Part shown: in pieces, positions 4,586 to 5,625 of the stretch
How positions within the stretch are numbered: position 1 is the stretch's first letter
Layout of the letters: every line of letters begins with the position of its first letter
Source: Candidatus Bathyarchaeota archaeon
GTDB lineage: Archaea; Thermoproteota; Bathyarchaeia; RBG-16-48-13; GCA-020355125
Assembly (NCBI GenBank): GCA_030670615.1
Contig: DAOVBJ010000073.1
Coordinates: forward strand, 1-5,625
DNA length: 5,625 nucleotides
Direction: 5' to 3'
The notes under the pieces: generated by a model
Told to the model about the DNA's origin: nothing
Seen by the model: the letters and a program-made list of their open reading frames with translations, nothing else
Databases searched by the model: none
Made by a program: the position numbers and the translations under genes

Positions 4586-4918
4586 CTATTCTGGCGGGTA
4601 GCCCGTGAAGAGATTCGTTTTTTCCAGTTCAAAGATGGGGATGTGAGCGCTCTGTCCACTTGAGCTGAATTGGTCACTGAAGGAGATCTCGTCTCGAAAC
4701 CGGTTAAAGACGATGTATTTCTCCGAAATCCGCTCATCTAACTCCGCATAGTAGATCATTCGCCCCCCTCCAAAACTCATTATTTGAATAAAATACACGT
4801 GCTTCCCCTCAAGCTCCACATGGAAAAGGAAGGGAGATGAAGACATCCCCACAAACCTCACCAAATCGTTGAAGGCCTTGAGTTTAGCGTAACTCAAATC
4901 GCGGTTCATTAACACCAT
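4586..4918 (-). CDS. Unrecognised small protein, predicted soluble, beta-rich
   Basis: A 110-residue frame that I do not recognise. Composition looks like a real soluble protein: an amphipathic first helix (YAKLKAFNDLVRFVGM, 10-25), then alternating strands such as FLFHVELEGKHVYFIQIMSF (30-49) and MIYYAELDERISEKYIVFNR, then a polar serine-rich segment, and an acidic-proline end. No cysteines, signal peptide or membrane segment are seen. An in-frame stop directly precedes the ATG, and only a weak AGGGTAG sits upstream, so translation may depend on the overlapping upstream frame. It ends 17 bases before the truncated flavin-reductase-like frame. It may be the second part of a frameshifted gene beginning at 5135. 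Confidence 0.55.
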   Translation of the reverse strand: MVLMNRDLSYAKLKAFNDLVRFVGMSSSPFLFHVELEGKHVYFIQIMSFGGGRMIYYAELDERISEKYIVFNRFRDEISFSDQFSSSGQSAHIPIFELEKTNLFTGYPPE

Positions 4919-5135
4919 CTACCCTAAAAATAGGTCCTTCTAGGTCATAAACGTATCCCTCTACAAAGCTGTATCCCGAGAAAGTCTCCATCGAAGAGAG
5001 TGAAGACCACAAGTTCTCTTGAAGGAACACTGGAGATAGACGCTGACTAAAACCCGTTTGAGACCACCGTAAATACTGTGAAAAAGCTGTGAAGAGAAGA
5101 TCCCACTCCGCCTTACGCCTTCGACGTGATGGCAA
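4884..5135 (-). CDS. Uncertain small ORF downstream of TFB, perhaps first part of a split gene
   Basis: An 83-residue frame with no recognised family. The first 12 residues are very basic, the middle is rich in Ser, Gln and Leu, and the last third (FSGYSFVEGYVYDLEGPIFR and on) looks protein-like. Support comes from the TATA-like box at 5185-5192, which would start transcription near 5163, and GAGAGGG just before the TTG start, although the 3-base spacer is short and an in-frame stop directly precedes it. It overlaps the next frame by 35 bases. It could be a real gene, the N-terminal part of a gene broken by a frameshift into 4586-4918, or chance. Confidence 0.35.
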   Translation of the reverse strand: MPSRRRRKAEWDLLFTAFSQYLRWSQTGFSQRLSPVFLQENLWSSLSSMETFSGYSFVEGYVYDLEGPIFRVDGVNEPRFELR

Positions 5136-5184
5136 TTACCCTCTCAGTCGCCTCTTCTACTCAGCACGAGGACCTTCCTCCACG

Positions 5185-5192
5185 TCATATAA
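5185..5192 (-). promoter_or_regulatory. TATA-like box between TFB and the downstream small ORFs
   Basis: On the minus strand TTATATGA lies just after the TFB stop. A start about 26 bases on, near 5163, would give a leader of about 28 bases before the TTG at 5135. It suggests a transcription unit separate from TFB. Confidence 0.45.
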
Positions 5193-5208
5193 GGATGGTT
5201 CTGGACAA

Positions 5209-5625
5209 TTAACGTTTCTTTTTAGACCGTAACTTGAGACCGAGGATTCTATCGAGTTCCTTATAGCGGTTTCTGACCGTGACCTCCGTTACGTCCGCCG
5301 CCTTCGCCAATTCCCGCTGAGTGAGGCTCTGATCGTTCATGATGGCAGCGATGTAGAGCGCTGCTGCCGCCATTCCGGTGGGGCCTTTCCCAACAATGCC
5401 CTTCTTTTCCTTCGCCCCCTCTAGAAGTTTGATGGCAGTGTTCTGGGTTTTCTGAGTCAGTCCCACGTGGGACGCAATCTTTGAGATGTACTTGGAGGGG
5501 TCGTCTACTGGCATCTTGATATCGAGGTCGCGTTGGAGTAGTCGGTAGCACCGTGAGATCTCTTTCCGCCGCCGTGTGCTCGCTTCCGCGATCTCCTTGA
5601 GGCTTCGCGGCGTCCGCGTCAACCG
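5209..5625 (-). CDS. tfb: Transcription initiation factor B (TFB), C-terminal part (5' end outside window)
   Basis: The 138 residues visible are the end of an archaeal TFIIB homologue of usually about 300 residues; the zinc ribbon, B-finger and most of the first cyclin repeat lie beyond the window edge. Seen are the end of repeat 1 (RTPRSLKEIAEAS 4-16, KEISRCYRLLQRDL 21-34), the linker, and all of repeat 2 starting near PVDDPSKYISKIASHVGL (39-56). Repeat 2 contains GKGPTGMAAAALYIAAI (79-95) and the helix-turn-helix LTQRELAKAADVTEVTVRNR (101-120), which reads the BRE element beside the TATA box. The end is a basic tail, KLRSKKKR. TFB holds TBP on the promoter and recruits RNA polymerase. The TTG near the window edge is not a start. 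Whether the genome has several TFB copies cannot be told from here. Confidence 0.95.
   Translation of the reverse strand, partial: RLTRTPRSLKEIAEASTRRRKEISRCYRLLQRDLDIKMPVDDPSKYISKIASHVGLTQKTQNTAIKLLEGAKEKKGIVGKGPTGMAAAALYIAAIMNDQSLTQRELAKAADVTEVTVRNRYKELDRILGLKLRSKKKR

Noticed and set aside
5261..5551. Minus-strand 96-residue ORF inside the TFB region
   Set aside because: It is an alternative-frame shadow of TFB, rich in Arg, His and Gly as expected for an out-of-frame reading.

Overview
The window comes from an archaeon. It encodes the C-terminal half of a transcription factor B (TFB) and archaeal-type ribosomal proteins uS14 (with a Cys4 zinc site), uL13 and uL15. TATA-like boxes lie upstream of several genes, and most genes start with GTG or TTG. 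No phylum can be fixed from the sequence alone. A thermophilic TACK-type lineage (Aigarchaeota- or Bathyarchaeia-like) is only a guess from the gene style and the scattered ribosomal genes.

Left part, plus strand (1-1519). A partial gene enters from outside the window and ends with the C-terminal domain typical of M14 zinc-carboxypeptidase-like proteins. About 590 bases without a protein gene follow. Positions 838-1015 of this stretch fold on paper into a long nested rod with a branched head and sit about 25 bases downstream of a TATA-like box. This is the best candidate for an undescribed element in the window: either a free-standing RNA or the 5' leader of the next gene. That next gene is a peroxiredoxin of the Bcp/PrxQ family lacking the usual second cysteine.

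Middle (1520-3396). A convergent intergenic gap separates the peroxiredoxin from a minus-strand ribosomal cluster transcribed uS14 -> uL13 -> uL15. The genes are tightly packed: the uL13 ribosome-binding site overlaps the uS14 stop, and uL15 starts inside the end of uL13. This gene order is unusual, because uS14 and uL15 belong to the spc-type cluster and uL13 normally sits with uS9. A long leader with a TATA box about 120 bases upstream precedes uS14, and a further stretch without convincing genes runs to 3396.

Right part, minus strand (3397-5625). In transcription order: the end of TFB, a TATA-like promoter, two overlapping unrecognised small ORFs (possibly one frameshifted gene), an N-terminally truncated flavin-reductase-like gene, a complete flavin-reductase-like FMN-binding protein, and a small GIY-YIG endonuclease-domain protein 12 bases downstream of it. 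The two split-barrel proteins look like a tandem pair of which one has lost its N-terminal half. No mobile element, CRISPR array, rRNA or canonical tRNA was recognised.
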